NCBI GenBank assembly: GCA_946549155.1
Contig: CAMNQN010000011.1
Span: 1-24,927, forward strand
Source of the DNA: an uncultured Lachnospiraceae bacterium
GTDB lineage: Bacteria; Bacillota; Clostridia; Lachnospirales; Lachnospiraceae
DNA: 24,927 nucleotides
Reading direction: 5' to 3'
The first letter of the stretch is position 1, and each line of letters begins with the position of its first letter. The position numbers and the translations under genes are program-made. The notes below the pieces were generated by a model. The model was given only the letters and a program-made list of their open reading frames with translations, ran no database searches and had not been told where the DNA came from. This document shows, piece by piece, positions 13,947 through 19,600 of this stretch.

Positions 13947-14030
13947 GAAACAGTTAGCTCAGTTGGTAGAGCGCCACACTTCCGTGGAGGTCATCGGTTC
14001 GATTCCGATACTGGCTCTCTTTTATTTTTA
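13945..14030 (+). ncRNA. tRNA-like RNA with defective anticodon arm and imperfect acceptor stem
   Basis: A canonical D arm (GCTC, loop AGTTGGTA, GAGC), variable loop AGGTC and T arm (ATCGG, loop TTCGATT, CCGAT) are present. The anticodon arm is only CCAC-ACTTCC-GTGG, 4 bp with a 6-base loop, three bases short of normal. The acceptor strands AAACAGT (13948-13954) and ACTGGCT (14010-14016) have two mismatches, but the helix extends outward to GAGA/TCTC (13945-13948 with 14016-14019), and TTTTATTTTT follows. No CCA is encoded. It may be a decayed tRNA (a tRNAGly-UCC loop minus three bases is one possible origin) or a tRNA-mimic RNA ending in a terminator-like helix. Confidence 0.65.
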
Positions 14031-14062
14031 TGCAAATTCGAAAGGAGAAAAATTGAAATGGC

Positions 14063-14380
14063 ATGAGTATCGAACAGTTTGAGTTGATTATGTGCGACAT
14101 GTATCAGATGGATGTATGGATGCCCAACCCCATATTTGAGAAGCATAAATTCGCTCAAAGCAGTTATTCACAATGGGCGATTGACGAATTCAGAAACTAT
14201 CTTATACGGTCACTCTATCCGAGAATGGAAGGAACGCTTGATGAATTTATTAGTATGGCGGAAGAATTCATCAGGAAAATGGACTATTTTTCTACAATCA
14301 ATTCCGCAAACAGTAGGATGTTTTCAATAGCACGAGATACTGTCGCTGATATTCAAGATATGCTTCGGGCTATGAAATAA
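14063..14380 (+). CDS. Small helical protein, paralogue of the protein at 15424
   Basis: The protein has 105 residues and is predicted helical. The C-terminal part (DEFISMAEEFIRKMDYFSTINSANSRMFSIARDTVADIQDML) aligns with the protein encoded at 15424-15714 (EEFIIKMEYFLHISGNTTANSIFTIAENTAEDILG), so the two are paralogues. Both stand upstream of DUF6353 genes. Function is unknown. The SD AAAGGAG is 15 bases from ATG 14063 but 10 bases from an ATG at 14058. That ATG opens a two-codon ORF (ATG GCA TGA) whose stop overlaps the real start as ATGA. This may set translation by re-initiation. Confidence 0.72.
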   Translation: MSIEQFELIMCDMYQMDVWMPNPIFEKHKFAQSSYSQWAIDEFRNYLIRSLYPRMEGTLDEFISMAEEFIRKMDYFSTINSANSRMFSIARDTVADIQDMLRAMK

Positions 14381-14405
14381 AACATGAATCGAAAGGAGAA
14401 AAGAC

Positions 14406-15170
14406 ATGAGCAAATTTTCAACGGGGTTACGACGATCATCCCCTACAATTTTAACTGCTTTAGGAATCGTCGGTGTTGTTGGTACGGCTGTGATGGCTGT
14501 GCGAGCAACACCTAAAGCATTGAAGCTTATTAAAGCCAAAAAGGATGAACTGGAAACAGATAAACTTACTCCTATGGAACTCGTACAGACGACTTGGCGA
14601 TGTTATATTCCCTCAGCTTTGATAGGGGTCGGTACGATCACCTGTATTGTGGGTATAGGTGTAATGGATAAGCGCAATCAGGCAGCCTTGACGAGCGCAT
14701 ATACCATGCTTAATGAATCTTACAAGCAGTACCGCCAAGCCGCTAAAAAAGTTTACGGTGAAGACGCAGACAACAAAATTCATACTGAAATGGCTAAAGA
14801 TGCGAAAGTCGCTTCAAGCGATTGGGGGTATCAGGTTTATAACATGGATATGGACCCCGCAAGCGAGCAATTACTTTTCTACGATCTTACATCAAAGAAG
14901 TATTTTACTACGACAATGGCTGCCGTTTTAAATGCTCAATATCATGTAAATCGAAATCTTTCACTAAGAGGGGATTGTTCTTTAAATGAATACTTATCAT
15001 TTCTTGGTGTTGATGGAGTAGACAAAGGCGATGAAGTGGGATGGGACATAAGCTACATGGTTGAAGAACTGGAGTCCTATTGGTTGGATTTTGATAACTA
15101 TAAAACGATTTTGGAAGATGGTTTGGAATGCATTATCATTGACACGATGGCACCTAACAAATTTGAATGA
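14406..15170 (+). CDS. DUF6353-type membrane protein, copy 1
   Basis: The protein has 254 residues. Two membrane segments lie at about 14-32 (TILTALGIVGVVGTAVMAV) and 63-83 (YIPSALIGVGTITCIVGIG), separated by a short loop with RATPKALKLIKAKKDEL. A soluble C-terminal region follows with NQAALTSAYTMLNESYKQYR and the shared motif LNEYLSFLGVDGVDKGDEVGW near 195-215. I associate these features with the DUF6353 family of phage-encoded membrane proteins (name from memory); function is unknown. Two further copies occur at 17243 and 19601. AAAGGAGAAAAGAC precedes ATG 14406. Confidence 0.8.
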   Translation: MSKFSTGLRRSSPTILTALGIVGVVGTAVMAVRATPKALKLIKAKKDELETDKLTPMELVQTTWRCYIPSALIGVGTITCIVGIGVMDKRNQAALTSAYTMLNESYKQYRQAAKKVYGEDADNKIHTEMAKDAKVASSDWGYQVYNMDMDPASEQLLFYDLTSKKYFTTTMAAVLNAQYHVNRNLSLRGDCSLNEYLSFLGVDGVDKGDEVGWDISYMVEELESYWLDFDNYKTILEDGLECIIIDTMAPNKFE

Positions 15171-15199
15171 TTCGCAAAATTCACAAACGCTATTATGAA
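15171..15199 (+). promoter_or_regulatory. Repeated intergenic motif, copy 8
   Basis: TTCGCAAAA is followed by TTCACAAACGCTATTATGAA. It starts at the base after the DUF6353 stop and runs into the AAAGGAGG of the next gene. Confidence 0.6.
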
Positions 15200-15216
15200 A
15201 GGAGGCTATATGCTTT

Positions 15217-15387
15217 ATGAACGGAAAAATTATCAAAGTCATTGGATTGATTGCAACTGTGGCCGGTGTAGGAGTGAATCTTGTAACCGACTGGGTAAAT
15301 GAAAAAAAGATGGATGAGAAGATTGAGGAAAAGGTTAATGAAGCGCTTGCACTCAGAGACAAAGAATACGAAGAGGAGGAGTCCTAA
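15217..15387 (+). CDS. 56-residue single-pass membrane protein
   Basis: The protein has a hydrophobic N-terminal segment (KIIKVIGLIATVAGVGVNLV, about 4-24) followed by a charged amphipathic helix (NEKKMDEKIEEKVNEALALRDKEYEEEES). This form resembles small phage membrane proteins of unknown role. The SD AAAGGAGG (15197-15204) serves ATG 15217. ATG 15210 in another frame would give a 29-residue cysteine-rich peptide without known features and is rejected. GAG TCC TAA at the end lies in the terminator hairpin. Confidence 0.7.
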   Translation: MNGKIIKVIGLIATVAGVGVNLVTDWVNEKKMDEKIEEKVNEALALRDKEYEEEES

Positions 15388-15410
15388 CACGGGCTCTTTC
15401 TCTTTATTTT
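15379..15410 (+). terminator. Terminator with the stop codon in its loop
   Basis: GAGTCC (15379-15384), loop TAACAC with the TAA at 15385-15387, GGGCTC (15391-15396), T-rich tract TTTCTCTTTATTTT. Only 13 bases separate its end from the next start codon. Confidence 0.78.
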
Positions 15411-15423
15411 TGAGGGCAAGCCT

Positions 15424-15714
15424 ATGTATGACGAAGCGATTCAAAAAATTCTGAAATACGAGGAGGAATTTCTCTTTGAACCAGGACCGCACTGGCCAAA
15501 GAAAAGTATTCAAGAACATGCTTATGCCAGATGGGCTACTGAGGAAATTTTGTTGACTATTATGGACCATCCCTTTGTAGAACCGGACATGATTGTAGAG
15601 GAATTCATTATCAAGATGGAATACTTCTTACATATTTCGGGAAATACCACAGCAAATTCTATATTTACAATCGCTGAAAATACGGCCGAGGACATTCTCG
15701 GTCTTATTTTATAA
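15424..15714 (+). CDS. Small helical protein, paralogue of the protein at 14063
   Basis: The protein has 96 residues: MYDEAIQKILKYEEEFLFEPGPHW, then a helical region and EEFIIKMEYFLHISGNTTANSIFTIAENTAEDILGLIL. The second half aligns with the protein at 14063-14380. The SD is weak (GAGGG) and lies at the foot of the preceding terminator, so expression probably depends on readthrough. No terminator separates it from the first DGR target gene 35 bases downstream, so the two are likely co-transcribed. Function is unknown, but gene order (this family, then target genes, then DUF6353) suggests a joint role. Confidence 0.7.
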   Translation: MYDEAIQKILKYEEEFLFEPGPHWPKKSIQEHAYARWATEEILLTIMDHPFVEPDMIVEEFIIKMEYFLHISGNTTANSIFTIAENTAEDILGLIL

Positions 15715-15749
15715 CCACAAAACTTTATATTTTCGAAAGGAGAAACAAA

Positions 15750-16313
15750 ATGGAAAGCATCAAGGTTATCAGAAAGTACGAAAAAGAGGTACAAAACATT
15801 CAGGAAGGCGATCAGATTTTGATCTCACTTGCAGAGGTTGGTGAATTTACCGCGACGGCATACAAGGTTACGGATAAGGGAGTTTTGTTCATCTTTGACG
15901 AATACGTCGCGAGTCAGCCCATGAACAACAAGAACACCAATAAAGGCGGATTTGAGAAGTCTGACTTGAAGAAGTGGATGGATTCTGTTCTGTTTATGGC
16001 ATTTCCGGATTGGCTGAGAGATCGGATTACGGATTTGTCTATTCCGACAGTTGGAGAGATGTTCGGTCATGAGGACGAATGGGATAATGATCATTTTGAA
16101 CCGGATACAGATGAACAGCTTCCGTTGATGGGGAAACGCAAGAATAGAGTGGCTTATCTCAATAACGAATGGGAATGGGGCTGGCTAAGAAATGCGATGA
16201 AGAAGGAATATTCTTCGGCTCTCTTCGCCCGTGTCGGCGGCCGTGGCTATGCGGGCTGCTCCCTCGCTTCGGCCTCTCGCGGGGTTCGTCCAGAGTTCTG
16301 GTTGGTTAAGTAA
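15750..16313 (+). CDS. DUF6273-like protein with a DGR-type variable region, target 1
   Basis: The protein has 187 residues. The N-terminal half has a beta domain (GDQILISLAEVGEFTATAYKVT, VLFIFDEYVASQPMN), followed by NKGGFEKSDLKKWMDS, FPDWLRDRITDLSIPTVGEMFG and RVAYLNNEWEWGWLRNA. This matches DUF6273-type C-type-lectin-like/formylglycine-enzyme-like proteins. The C-terminal 155-181 is the variable region: between the constant SSA, FA, VG, G, AG, AS, S and GVRP, ten positions vary (L158, R161, G164, R165, Y167, C170, S171, L172, A175, R177). The stop TAA follows VRPEFWLVK. A ligand-binding role is inferred from known DGR targets. The SD is GAAAGGAGAAACAAA. No signal peptide is visible. Confidence 0.85.
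   Translation: MESIKVIRKYEKEVQNIQEGDQILISLAEVGEFTATAYKVTDKGVLFIFDEYVASQPMNNKNTNKGGFEKSDLKKWMDSVLFMAFPDWLRDRITDLSIPTVGEMFGHEDEWDNDHFEPDTDEQLPLMGKRKNRVAYLNNEWEWGWLRNAMKKEYSSALFARVGGRGYAGCSLASASRGVRPEFWLVK
16212..16292 (+). repeat. DGR variable repeat VR1
   Basis: This is 27 codons aligned with VR2 at 16845-16925. All 17 constant codons are identical in all three positions. All 14 base differences lie in positions 1 or 2 of ten codons that end in C or T in both copies, as expected if a template repeat carries AAC or AAT there and adenines are mutagenised. Confidence 0.85.
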
Positions 16314-16320
16314 AAATCTG

Positions 16321-16335
16321 GGGGCCTTGTGCCCC
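16321..16335 (+). other. Hairpin after VR1, probable DGR cis element
   Basis: GGGGC, loop CTTGT, GCCCC, starting 29 bases after the last base of VR1. A hairpin downstream of the variable repeat is a known target-recognition element of DGRs. Here it lies past the stop codon. Confidence 0.65.
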
Positions 16336-16379
16336 ACAACAAAGAATATATTTTTTGAAAATCGAAAGGAGAAAATACC

Positions 16380-17243
16380 ATGTTAGACATAATTAAAAAA
16401 GCTACTATTGCTAATACCGAGGAAGATACCATTCGGGTTGGAGATCAGATCCGAATTCCGATTGAGGGTTTCGGTACTTTTACTGCAACCGCAGAAGAAG
16501 TAACGGATAGTACGATCCTGTTCATCTTCGATGATATTGTTGAAAAAAGACCTATGAACGAAACAAACACTAACACTGGCGGATTTAAAGGTTCGCAGCT
16601 TTACAAGTGGTTGCAGGAGATTTTGTTACCGGCGTTTCCCAATTATCTGCGGGAACGAATTTCTGAACTCACGATTCCTACAGTCGGCCAAATTTCTGGT
16701 TGGAGCGATGCGTGGGACAAAGAACATTTCGAAAGTGATGGCGATCAGCAGCTTCAGTTGATGAAAGACCGAAAGCATCGCATTGCATCATTTGAGGGGG
16801 ACTTTGCTTGGTATTGGTTGCAGAATGCTTCTAAGGCAGATTGGTCTTCGGCTTCCTTCGCCGGTGTCGGCAGCCATGGCAATGCGGGCTACCGCTGCGC
16901 TTCGGACTCTTACGGGGTTCGTCCAGCTTTTCTTTTGGTTAAAGAGAAATCTGGGGGCCGTGTGCCCCACAATAGCAGAGTGTCATATAAGAGATACTAT
17001 GCTCATGGAAGACAGGATGAGATTTCAAAAGAATCGTTGATGCGTGAGATCAATGAAAAGGTGAACGAAATTGATATTCTGAAACAGGAGATTGAACGAT
17101 TGGATAAAGAACATCAGTATGACGAAGGAGCCAGTGAGATAAAAGCTCTTATGGATAGTTTTATCCGCGCCGGATTCGCAGAGGGACAGGCATTTCATAT
17201 GGTTATGAATATGCTGACAACCATGCTTGGAGGACTGCGATAA
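16380..17243 (+). CDS. DUF6273-like protein with a DGR-type variable region and coiled-coil extension, target 2
   Basis: The protein has 287 residues. The first 188 are a paralogue of the protein at 15750 (GDQIRIPIEGFGTFTATAEEVT, ILFIFDDIVEKRPMNETNTN, RERISELTIPTVGQISGW). The variable region is 156-182, with varied residues S159, G162, S165, H166, N168, Y171, R172, C173, D176 and Y178. Unlike target 1, reading continues through the hairpin (SGGRVPHN) into an extension of about 100 residues with a coiled coil (REINEKVNEIDILKQEIERLDKEH) and a final helical segment (EGQAFHMVMNMLTTMLGG), perhaps for oligomerisation or docking. Its TAA overlaps the ATG of the DUF6353 gene (TAATG), so the two are translationally coupled and may act together. 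Confidence 0.85.
   Translation: MLDIIKKATIANTEEDTIRVGDQIRIPIEGFGTFTATAEEVTDSTILFIFDDIVEKRPMNETNTNTGGFKGSQLYKWLQEILLPAFPNYLRERISELTIPTVGQISGWSDAWDKEHFESDGDQQLQLMKDRKHRIASFEGDFAWYWLQNASKADWSSASFAGVGSHGNAGYRCASDSYGVRPAFLLVKEKSGGRVPHNSRVSYKRYYAHGRQDEISKESLMREINEKVNEIDILKQEIERLDKEHQYDEGASEIKALMDSFIRAGFAEGQAFHMVMNMLTTMLGGLR
16845..16925 (+). repeat. DGR variable repeat VR2
   Basis: It aligns without gaps with VR1. Variable codon pairs (VR1/VR2) are ctc/tcc, cgt/ggt, ggc/agc, cgt/cat, tat/aat, tgc/tac, tcc/cgc, ctc/tgc, gcc/gac, cgc/tac. Third bases always agree. The codon aat at residue 168 may be the unmutated template form. Confidence 0.85.
16954..16968 (+). other. Hairpin after VR2, probable DGR cis element
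   Basis: GGGGC, loop CGTGT, GCCCC, exactly the same 28-base gap from the repeat as in VR1. Here it is inside the coding region and encodes part of SGGRVPHN, while flanking DNA between the copies is less conserved. Confidence 0.65.
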
Positions 17244-18013
17244 TGAAGAAACCGAACATATCCAAAATTATCTCATCGGTTCGGACATCGGCATCGAAGC
17301 ACAGTCCCGAAATCCTTACTGGTATTGGTATTGCCGGATTAGTTGTTACAACTGTAATGGCAGTACGGGCTACTCCAAAAGCTCTTATTCTTATTGAAGA
17401 TAGAAAAAAAGAACTGAGGGAAGATACGCTTACCCCTGTTGAAACGGTAAAAGCAGTATGGATCTGTTATGTTCCTGCCGCACTTACTGGCATGGTATCC
17501 ATTGCCTGCTTGATTGGAGCCAACTCCGTAAATCTTAGAAGAAATGCTGCTTTGGCTACTGCTTACACATTGTCCGAATCGGCACTGAAAGAATATCAGG
17601 AAAAGGTTGTTGAGACGATTGGAGAAAAAAAGGAGCAAGCTATTCAGGATGCCGTTGCAAAAGACCGGATTGAAAAGAATCCAGTATCGACGAACGAAGT
17701 TATTATCACGGAAAAGGGCGATACTCTTTGCCTTGATTATCCTTCCGGTCGATATTTCAAGTCCGACAGAGAGAAAATCAATAAAGCGGTAAATGAGCTT
17801 AACCGACGGATGCGTGATGAAATGTATATTTCTCTGAATGAGTTTTACTATGAGATTGGCCTGAGCGGAATCGGTATTGGAGAGGAACTTGGTTGGAATA
17901 TAGATCAGGGATATATTGAACCGAGCTTCAGTTGCCAGTTGGCTGAGGACGGCACGCCTTGTTTGGTTATTAGCTATCTTGTAGGACCGAGATACGATTT
18001 TCGTAATGGTTAA
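17243..18013 (+). CDS. DUF6353-type membrane protein, copy 2
   Basis: The protein has 256 residues and is close to copy 1 (14406). Membrane segments lie at about 22-40 (EILTGIGIAGLVVTTVMAV) and 75-93 (YVPAALTGMVSIACLIGA), with VRATPKALILIEDRKKEL between them, then RRNAALATAYTLSESALKEYQ. The C-terminal motif is SLNEFYYEIGLSGIGIGEELGW. The start overlaps the stop of DGR target 2, so both are made from one message with coupled translation. A membrane role together with the variable proteins is inferred from this coupling only. Confidence 0.82.
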   Translation: MKKPNISKIISSVRTSASKHSPEILTGIGIAGLVVTTVMAVRATPKALILIEDRKKELREDTLTPVETVKAVWICYVPAALTGMVSIACLIGANSVNLRRNAALATAYTLSESALKEYQEKVVETIGEKKEQAIQDAVAKDRIEKNPVSTNEVIITEKGDTLCLDYPSGRYFKSDREKINKAVNELNRRMRDEMYISLNEFYYEIGLSGIGIGEELGWNIDQGYIEPSFSCQLAEDGTPCLVISYLVGPRYDFRNG

Positions 18014-18016
18014 TGC

Positions 18017-18045
18017 TTCGCAAAAATTACAAGGACTTTAATGGA
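18017..18045 (+). promoter_or_regulatory. Repeated intergenic motif, copy 9
   Basis: TTCGCAAAA is followed by ATTACAAGGACTTTAATGGA. It is the last copy; none is seen further right, where genes form longer operons. Confidence 0.6.
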
Positions 18046-18082
18046 AGAACTACACTTTTTCAATTATGAAAGGAGAAACAAA

Positions 18083-18343
18083 ATGGAAAACAACAACGAA
18101 ATCATGAACGAAGAGGTTATCGAGACGACGGAGGAAATCGTAAGGGCGAGTTCTGGAAACGGCTTTAGAAAGGTAGCTGGTATCGGTTTAGCGATGATTG
18201 CGGGCGGTTTAGTCTGCAAGTTTGTCGTAGAGCCGGGAGTAGCACGTTTCAAAGCATGGAAAAAGATGCGCCAGATGATTCCACAGACCGACAACTTCGA
18301 AAACGATTTTAAGGAAGACATTGTTGAGGATTCGGAAGAATAA
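18083..18343 (+). CDS. Single-pass membrane protein with acidic tails
   Basis: The protein has 86 residues: an acidic N-terminus (NEEVIETTEEIV), a membrane segment at about 29-47 (KVAGIGLAMIAGGLVCKFVV), a basic stretch (RFKAWKKMRQM) and an acidic end. Unknown function. ATG 18083 follows GAAAGGAGAAACAAA; the in-frame ATG at 18041 is inside motif copy 9 and is rejected. A terminator follows 25 bases later, so it is a single-gene cassette. Confidence 0.72.
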   Translation: MENNNEIMNEEVIETTEEIVRASSGNGFRKVAGIGLAMIAGGLVCKFVVEPGVARFKAWKKMRQMIPQTDNFENDFKEDIVEDSEE

Positions 18344-18367
18344 TTGACAGAAAACGGTGTTCGGACG

Positions 18368-18410
18368 AGGGAAGGTACCTGTAACAAGGTGCTTTCCCTT
18401 TTTCTTTTTG
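18368..18410 (+). terminator. Strong rho-independent terminator
   Basis: A 13-bp stem forms between AGGGAAGGTACCT (18368-18380) and AGGTGCTTTCCCT (18387-18399) with two G-U pairs and loop GTAACA, followed by TTTTCTTTTT. Confidence 0.88.
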
Positions 18411-18424
18411 TCGGGAGGAATATT

Positions 18425-18628
18425 ATGAACCAGTATGCATATGACGGACCGGTTATGGAATTTGATACCTGCGTAGCTGACCGATGGAAAGGGTCCACGT
18501 ACGCTGTGTCCGAAAATAAGGCGAGAAGTAATCTCGCTTATCAATTTAAGAAAAAGAACAACAGAGTTCCGGGTACAAGAATCACGCTTCCTGGAAAAAT
18601 TGTTGTAGTCAATGAAAGGAGGACGTGA
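18425..18628 (+). CDS. Small phage-type protein of unknown function
   Basis: The protein has 67 residues and is basic, with FDTCVADRWKGSTYAVSENKARSNLAYQFKKKNNRVPGTRITLPGKIVVV. The segment around TYAVSENKARSNLAYQFKK is typical of small phage proteins in Firmicutes, whose role is not known. ATG 18425 follows GGGAGGAATATT, directly after a terminator. The next gene starts two bases after its stop. Confidence 0.7.
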   Translation: MNQYAYDGPVMEFDTCVADRWKGSTYAVSENKARSNLAYQFKKKNNRVPGTRITLPGKIVVVNERRT

Positions 18629-18629
18629 A

Positions 18630-19217
18630 ATGGAGAATTACGAACCTAATTCTCACAAATCGAAGGAAGAACGAAAGGAAGCGTTGCCGGAGAAAAAAGT
18701 AGAGAAGATTGTCAACGGTTCCGTTAAATCGAAGAAAAAGAACGGAGTTCAAAAGATTGCCAGCGTGTTTGTTCCAGAAGATGTGGAGAATGTAAAAACC
18801 TATATTATAGAGGACATTGTTGTGCCCGCAGTAAAAGATATTATTTTGGATGCGGTCAGGGTGTTTCTCGGAATTGATAAAAGATCAGGTAAAGGTTCAG
18901 CTGCATCTAAAGTGGCTTATCGAAGTTGTTATGATAAGGATCGTCAGAAAAATAGCGTAGCGCGAACCAGAGTCGGTTACGACTATGATGATATTATTCT
19001 TGATAATCGAGGAGAGGCGGAGGAAGTTCTTACAAGAATGGACGAATTGATTGATGAATACGGTCTTGTCAGCGTTGCCGATTTATACGACCTTGTTGGG
19101 GTTACTGGAAATTACACTGACAATAAATATGGTTGGACCGATATTCGAAGCGCTTCTGTAGTTCGTGTAAGAGACGGGTATATGATTAAACTTCCGAAAG
19201 CCTTACCGATTAACTAA
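18630..19217 (+). CDS. Phage-type protein with DUF6353-like C-terminal motif
   Basis: The protein has 195 residues: a very basic/charged N-terminus (KSKEERKEALPEKKVEKI, KSKKKN), a moderately hydrophobic helix (VVPAVKDIILDAVRVFLGI), a linker, then YDDIILDNRGEAEEVLTRMDELIDEYG and LVSVADLYDLVGVTGNYTDNKYGW. I know the last block from small phage proteins of unknown function. It resembles in layout the LNExxxxLGxxxxxxGxxxGW block at the C-termini of the DUF6353 proteins here. AAAGGAGGACGTGAA precedes ATG 18630. Confidence 0.75.
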   Translation: MENYEPNSHKSKEERKEALPEKKVEKIVNGSVKSKKKNGVQKIASVFVPEDVENVKTYIIEDIVVPAVKDIILDAVRVFLGIDKRSGKGSAASKVAYRSCYDKDRQKNSVARTRVGYDYDDIILDNRGEAEEVLTRMDELIDEYGLVSVADLYDLVGVTGNYTDNKYGWTDIRSASVVRVRDGYMIKLPKALPIN

Positions 19218-19227
19218 GGTGAATGAT

Positions 19228-19341
19228 ATGAATGGATATTTTACATCTTATGGCTATATGGGATTCATAGATGCCCGTTGGATGTTATTTGCGACTGAAA
19301 CCGAGTATTATGAGTATCTCGCCGAACAAAATGGAGGGTAA
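19228..19341 (+). CDS. 37-residue phage-type protein
   Basis: MNGYFTSYGYMGFIDARWM followed by LFATETEYYEYLAEQ is a pattern I recognise from very small phage proteins (YFTSYGYMG then LFxTExEYxEY) of unknown function. It lies 10 bases after the previous stop, with AAGGTGA as a weak SD, and six bases before the next start. Its last codons (GGAGGG) provide the SD of that gene. Confidence 0.75.
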   Translation: MNGYFTSYGYMGFIDARWMLFATETEYYEYLAEQNGG

Positions 19342-19346
19342 CAAAC

Positions 19347-19598
19347 GTGTATGAATCAAAAGATAAATTAGTATCCCATCCGGCGCATTATCAGTCGGAA
19401 ACCGGTTTGGAAGTTATTGATGTGATTGAAGCGTTTACGTTTGATCTGAAAGGTATCGAAGCGACTGATACCGGAAACATTATTAAGTATGCTTGCCGTT
19501 GGAAGAATAAAAACGGTATTCAGGATTTAGAAAAGATTATGTGGTACACACAGCATCTGATTGATCATTTAAGAAAACTCGAAAAGGAGAATGACTAA
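19347..19598 (+). CDS. DUF3310-type phage protein
   Basis: The protein has 83 residues. VSHPAHYQSETGLEVIDVIEAFTF, then GNIIKYACRWKNKNGIQDLEKIMWYTQHLIDHL matches the DUF3310 family, frequent in the early regions of phages and sometimes called nucleotide kinase-like without proof. The start is GTG 19347 with GGAGGG nine bases upstream; the ATG four bases later is out of frame. The next gene starts two bases after its stop. Confidence 0.88.
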   Translation: MYESKDKLVSHPAHYQSETGLEVIDVIEAFTFDLKGIEATDTGNIIKYACRWKNKNGIQDLEKIMWYTQHLIDHLRKLEKEND

Positions 19599-19600
19599 CT

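Noticed and set aside
13948..14017. Functional tRNA gene
   Set aside because: The anticodon arm is three bases short and the acceptor stem has two mismatches, so a standard tRNA call is not supported; kept as a tRNA-like RNA.
15210..15299. 29-residue ORF from ATG 15210
   Set aside because: Overlaps the hydrophobic ORF from 15217 in another frame; the latter fits the membrane-protein pattern of the element and ends in the shared stop-terminator module.
15547..15566. Tenth copy of the repeated intergenic motif (CTATTATGGA inside the gene at 15424)
   Set aside because: The left half does not match, and it is internal to a coding region encoding LLTIMDHPF; probably chance similarity.
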